From: Anaerolineaceae bacterium 46_22
GTDB taxonomy: Bacteria; Chloroflexota; Anaerolineae; Anaerolineales; Anaerolineaceae
NCBI GenBank assembly: GCA_001508595.1
Contig: LGHA01000023.1
Span: 1-11,861, forward strand
Direction: 5' to 3'
DNA: 11,861 nucleotides
Below, piece by piece: positions 8,353 to 11,861 of the stretch. Position numbers and translations under genes: made by a program. Every line of letters begins with the position of its first letter. Position 1 is the stretch's first letter. A model generated the notes under the pieces. It was not told the DNA's origin, searched no databases, and worked only from the letters and a program-made list of their open reading frames with translations.

Positions 8353-8964
8353 TTATGGCACCGGGCAGCCATCCAGCATATCGAAGGTGATTGCACACCA
8401 CCAGGAAGCCGGCATGAAATACAAAGTCACAGCGATCACACAGGCAAGGACAACAACGGCGATAATTAAAATGATCAGCCAGGTCGGGAATCCTTCCCTT
8501 TTAGCCTTCGGTTTGCGGACTTTTTCAACCCTGGGTTCAGGCAGTTCCTCTTCATACTTCGGTTCCACTGTTTGCTCATATTCTACTGGCGGCGCCTCTT
8601 GCGGCAGTTCATATGCCTGTAGGCTTTGCTCAGCAGCGATCGTCGCATCAGGATCGTAACTGCTTTTCTCAAAAACCATAACAATGTTTTCACCAAAAGT
8701 GATTACATCACCGGCTCGAAGCTGCTTCGGGCTTGAGATACGTTCGCCGTTAAGGAAGGTCCCATTGGTTGATCCCAGATCTTCAATAAAGAAATCTTCT
8801 TCCTGCCTGAAAAACCGGGCGTGCCTTCGTGACACCTCAGGATCTCCGATGGCAATATCGTTGGCAAGATCTCGCCCGAATAAAATTTCAGCCTGCTCTA
8901 AAGGGAAAACCTTCCCCGGATTAGGACCTGAACGTGTTGATAATTGGAAATATTGGGCGGTCAT
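8353..8964 (-). CDS. Membrane-anchored FHA-domain protein
   Basis: A 203-aa protein of unknown specific role. The ATG at 8964 is chosen over an upstream TTG at 8988 because AAGGAGG lies 4 nt before it. Residues ~10-100 form a forkhead-associated domain, which binds phospho-threonine peptides: GRD (30-32), SRRHA (45-49) and STNGTFLNG (65-73) are the classic binding-loop residues. A Glu/Pro-rich linker (~101-145) contains isolated threonines, as in PDATI and EQTVEP, that might themselves be phosphorylated (inference). A basic stretch (KVRKPKAKRE) precedes one transmembrane helix (~161-185), placing the FHA domain in the cytoplasm. A ~18-residue outer tail has two cysteines (190, 200). It is a single-gene unit with its own promoter and terminator; no kinase gene is nearby in this window. 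Confidence 0.88.
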   Translation of the reverse strand: MTAQYFQLSTRSGPNPGKVFPLEQAEILFGRDLANDIAIGDPEVSRRHARFFRQEEDFFIEDLGSTNGTFLNGERISSPKQLRAGDVITFGENIVMVFEKSSYDPDATIAAEQSLQAYELPQEAPPVEYEQTVEPKYEEELPEPRVEKVRKPKAKREGFPTWLIILIIAVVVLACVIAVTLYFMPASWWCAITFDMLDGCPVP

Positions 8965-9309
8965 TGAGCCTCCTTCAAGGTAGATCAATCAAACGTTGTT
9001 GATTCTTATTAATTTAGATTATAGTATTAGTTTAATGATTTTTTCAATTCATGTCAAACATTTTAATTAAAAGCCAGTATTTACCCCTTCTTTGATAATG
9101 AAAATGACCGTGCTGCATAAATTAAATAGGATGCCAAGCCACCTCCTTCATCTTGAAAATTGTTATTATTTTTCTGATAAGTCTTTAACATTTCTCAAAC
9201 ATCCACTCAATAAAATTCATAGTGATAAAAACCGAGAGATTATTTTCATTTAATACAAACAGTAAGCAAGAAATTATCGAAAACAGCAAAATTTAGGAGA
9301 GAAGAATAT
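8965..9309. other. Divergent AT-rich intergenic region between the FHA gene and clpB
   Basis: This 345-nt region carries the minus-strand FHA promoter (9018-9047) at its left end and the clpB ribosome binding site (AGGAGA, 9295-9300) at its right end. For clpB I find only weak promoter candidates, such as TTGATA (9092-9097) 18 nt before CATAAA. I see no CIRCE-type inverted repeat and no gene. Confidence 0.6.
9018..9047 (-). promoter_or_regulatory. Promoter of the FHA gene
   Basis: The -35 TTGAAA (9047-9042), an 18-nt spacer and a perfect -10 TATAAT (9023-9018) lie ~54 nt upstream of the FHA start codon. An overlapping alternative uses a perfect TTGACA (9057-9052) with TAAACT (9034-9029). Confidence 0.65.
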
Positions 9310-11861
9310 ATGGATTTGGACAAATTTACACAAAAAGCACAGCAAGCACTGATTCAATCACAGCAGCTTGCTTCGGATCTTAACCATCAGACCATTGCAC
9401 CTGCACATTTACTCCTGGCATTGTTAAACCAGGATCAGGGGGTTGTCCCTGCCATTGTCACCAAGGTTTCTGGCAGCCCAATCGCCCTGCGTGAAGAGGT
9501 TCAAAATGAACTTGACAATAAACCCAAAGTCTTAGGTGGGAATTCCGGCCAAGCCGGGATGTCAAAAGCCGCTGTGGACATAACCAACGCTGCTGAGCGC
9601 TTCGCCAAAGGGATGTCCGATGAATACATCTCTACAGAACACCTTTTGCTTGGATTGACCGAAAGCTCAGAAGGGAAACGCCTTTCGAATTACGGCCTGA
9701 CCAGAGATGCTATTCTTAAAGCACTGAAAGAGGTGCGGGGGTCGCAGCGCGTCACCAGCCAGAACCCTGAATCAACTTATGAGGCATTGACTAAATATGG
9801 GCGCGATCTGACGGCATTGGCGCGCACAGGAAAATTGGACCCGGTGATTGGTCGCGATGAAGAAATACGCAGGATAGTGCAAATCCTTTCCCGACGGACG
9901 AAGAACAACCCGGCATTGATCGGCGAACCCGGTGTGGGTAAGACTGCCATTGTTGAGGGATTAGCACAGCGTATTGTCAATGGTGATGTTCCTGAGGGAT
10001 TGAAAAACAAAAAAATTATTGCCCTTGACATCGGTTCATTGATTGCCGGGGCAAAGTATCGCGGTGAATTTGAAGAACGGTTGAAGGCTGTATTAAAGGA
10101 AATCGCGGATTCAGCAGGTGAAATTCTGCTGTTCGTGGACGAAATGCACACCGTCGTTGGCGCGGGTGCCGCCGAAGGGGCCGTTGATGCGGGCAATATG
10201 CTCAAGCCCATGCTGGCGCGCGGTGAACTGCACATGATCGGTGCAACCACACTTAATGAATATCGCAAATATGTTGAAAAAGATGCTGCGCTTGAACGGC
10301 GCTTCCAACCCGTGTTTGTCACAGAACCTTCCGTTGAAGATACCATCAGCATCCTGCGCGGCTTGAAGCAGCGATACGAGGTACATCACGGTGTCCGCAT
10401 CACGGATCCGGCGGTCATCGCAGCAGCCACATTATCCCACCGCTATATCGCTGACCGACACTTACCAGACAAAGCGATTGACCTGATTGACGAAGCCGCA
10501 GCACGCCTGCGAACAGAAATCGATTCCAAGCCGCAAGCATTGGACGAGGTCGACCGTGCCATCATGCAGCTTGAAATTGAACGGCAGGCATTGCAGAAAG
10601 AAAAGGATAAGGCATCAAAGGAACGACTGGCAAACATCGAAAAGGACCTGGCAAACCTCCAGGAAAACGCCAGTGAACTGCACACACGCTGGCAGGTGGA
10701 AAAAGAAGCCATCCAGAAAATTCGGGACCTCAAAGAAGAAATCGACCAAACAGAAACCCAAATTGACCGGGCTGAACGGCAGGCTGACCTTGAAAAAGCT
10801 GCCCGATTACGTTATGGCACATTAAATGAGCTGCGGGCACGACTGGAGAATGCTGAAAAGCACCTGAAAGAATTGCAGGAAAATTCACCTTTGCTAAAAG
10901 AAGAGGTGGACGCAGAAGAGATTGCTGAAGTCGTTGGCAACTGGACGGGCATCCCTGTTTCTCGACTGCTGGAAGGCGAGATGCAGAAATTGATGCGCAT
11001 GGAAGAACGACTGCACCGCCGGATTGTCGGACAGGATGAAGCTGTCGATGTGGTATCCAATGCTGTACGCCGTGCCCGGGCTGGATTACAGGACCCCAAC
11101 CGACCGATTGGCTCTTTCATTTTTCTGGGTCCCACCGGCGTGGGTAAAACAGAGCTGGCGCGTGCACTGGCAGAATTCCTCTTCAATGACGAGGATGCCA
11201 TGGTGCGCATCGACATGAGTGAGTACCAGGAGAAACACACTGTCAGCCGGCTGTTTGGTGCTCCGCCAGGATATGTCGGTTTTGAAGAAGGTGGGCAGTT
11301 GACAGAAGCTGTCCGCCGCCGCCCATATAGCGTGGTGCTGTTCGATGAAATCGAAAAAGCACACGCTGAAGTATTCAATGCCCTGCTGCAATTGCTGGAT
11401 GACGGCCGTCTGACCGACGGGCAGGGTCGTACCGTTGATTTCCGCAATACCGTGGTGATTATGACCAGCAACCTCGGCAGCGAGCTGTGGATGAGCTCTG
11501 TTGAAGACGAAAACCAGATCAGGGAAGTCTCACGTGATCAAATCAACCGGTTACTTCAAGCACACTTCCGCCCAGAGTTTTTGAATCGTGTGGATGAAAT
11601 TGTGGTGTTTACACCCCTGACCAAAGAAGACCTGGCAAAGATTGTTGATATCCAATTGAATCGTGTGGCTAACTTGATGCAAGACCGCAATCTGACATTA
11701 AAGGTGGACCAGGCTGCTCGTGATTACCTGGCAGAATTAGGTTATGACCCCGATTTTGGTGCCCGGCCGCTCAAACGCACCATCCAACGAGAGGTTCAGG
11801 ACCCGCTGGCTTTGAAAGTTGTGGCAGGTGAGGTTAAAGAAGGGGATACCATCCGGGTCAC
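9310..11861 (+). CDS. clpB: Chaperone disaggregase ClpB, 3' end cut by the window edge
   Basis: A hexameric AAA+ disaggregase that works with DnaK to rescue aggregated proteins in the cytoplasm. 850 codons are visible; by comparison with E. coli (857 aa) about 10-25 residues are missing. Layout: N domain (1-~145); first ATPase with Walker A GEPGVGKT (205-212), pore-loop Y250 in KYRG, Walker B D277-E278 and arginine fingers R330-R331; a charged coiled-coil M domain (~398-530), which separates ClpB from ClpA and ClpC; second ATPase with GPTGVGKT (607-614), pore Y655 in GYVG, D679-E680 and sensor 2 GARPLKR (817-823). All catalytic residues are present. The ATG at 9310 follows AGGAGA at 9 nt spacing. 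It is divergent from the FHA gene. No CIRCE operator is seen, so its heat-shock control is unclear. Confidence 0.97.
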   Translation, partial: MDLDKFTQKAQQALIQSQQLASDLNHQTIAPAHLLLALLNQDQGVVPAIVTKVSGSPIALREEVQNELDNKPKVLGGNSGQAGMSKAAVDITNAAERFAKGMSDEYISTEHLLLGLTESSEGKRLSNYGLTRDAILKALKEVRGSQRVTSQNPESTYEALTKYGRDLTALARTGKLDPVIGRDEEIRRIVQILSRRTKNNPALIGEPGVGKTAIVEGLAQRIVNGDVPEGLKNKKIIALDIGSLIAGAKYRGEFEERLKAVLKEIADSAGEILLFVDEMHTVVGAGAAEGAVDAGNMLKPMLARGELHMIGATTLNEYRKYVEKDAALERRFQPVFVTEPSVEDTISILRGLKQRYEVHHGVRITDPAVIAAATLSHRYIADRHLPDKAIDLIDEAAARLRTEIDSKPQALDEVDRAIMQLEIERQALQKEKDKASKERLANIEKDLANLQENASELHTRWQVEKEAIQKIRDLKEEIDQTETQIDRAERQADLEKAARLRYGTLNELRARLENAEKHLKELQENSPLLKEEVDAEEIAEVVGNWTGIPVSRLLEGEMQKLMRMEERLHRRIVGQDEAVDVVSNAVRRARAGLQDPNRPIGSFIFLGPTGVGKTELARALAEFLFNDEDAMVRIDMSEYQEKHTVSRLFGAPPGYVGFEEGGQLTEAVRRRPYSVVLFDEIEKAHAEVFNALLQLLDDGRLTDGQGRTVDFRNTVVIMTSNLGSELWMSSVEDENQIREVSRDQINRLLQAHFRPEFLNRVDEIVVFTPLTKEDLAKIVDIQLNRVANLMQDRNLTLKVDQAARDYLAELGYDPDFGARPLKRTIQREVQDPLALKVVAGEVKEGDTIRV

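Noticed and set aside
9777..11471. Minus-strand open frames of 90-220 aa
   Set aside because: They are antisense shadows of clpB, whose protein is conserved across its full visible length.

Overview
The window looks like housekeeping chromosome from a bacterium of the phylum Chloroflexota, most likely class Anaerolineae. This rests on 16S signatures (a GAGACCCC 790-region and an EUB338-III-type 338 site), tRNA genes without encoded CCA, and a greatly enlarged SecA. The assignment is inference; no database search was possible. I see no mobile element, CRISPR array, phage gene or defence system, and no clear signs of horizontal transfer.

Layout, left to right. Positions 1-3217 hold a ribosomal RNA operon read on the minus strand. 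In transcription order it has three tandem promoter units, a long leader, 16S, tRNA-Ile(GAT), tRNA-Ala(TGC), and the first ~577 nt of 23S, which runs off the left edge with any 5S. Each promoter is followed by a hairpin and a boxA-like antitermination sequence. An 18-bp leader/trailer stem brackets 16S.

Positions 3257-8088 hold a minus-strand pair, secA then surE, separated by 29 nt and probably cotranscribed. The first rRNA promoter begins 39 nt after the surE stop with no convincing terminator between them. SecA has intact ATPase motifs but is ~1336 aa, against ~900 aa for E. coli. It has four insertions, a lysine-rich tail in place of the zinc motif, and no cysteine.

Positions 8301-8964 hold a single-gene unit: a small membrane-anchored FHA-domain protein with its own promoter and a strong intrinsic terminator. 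A 345-nt AT-rich divergent region follows. From 9310 to the right edge lies clpB on the plus strand, a nearly complete disaggregase gene lacking only its last residues.

Together these genes serve ribosome synthesis, protein export, nucleotide or stress metabolism, phospho-threonine signalling and protein quality control. The least ordinary parts are the tandem rRNA promoter/antitermination region and the inserted domains of SecA.
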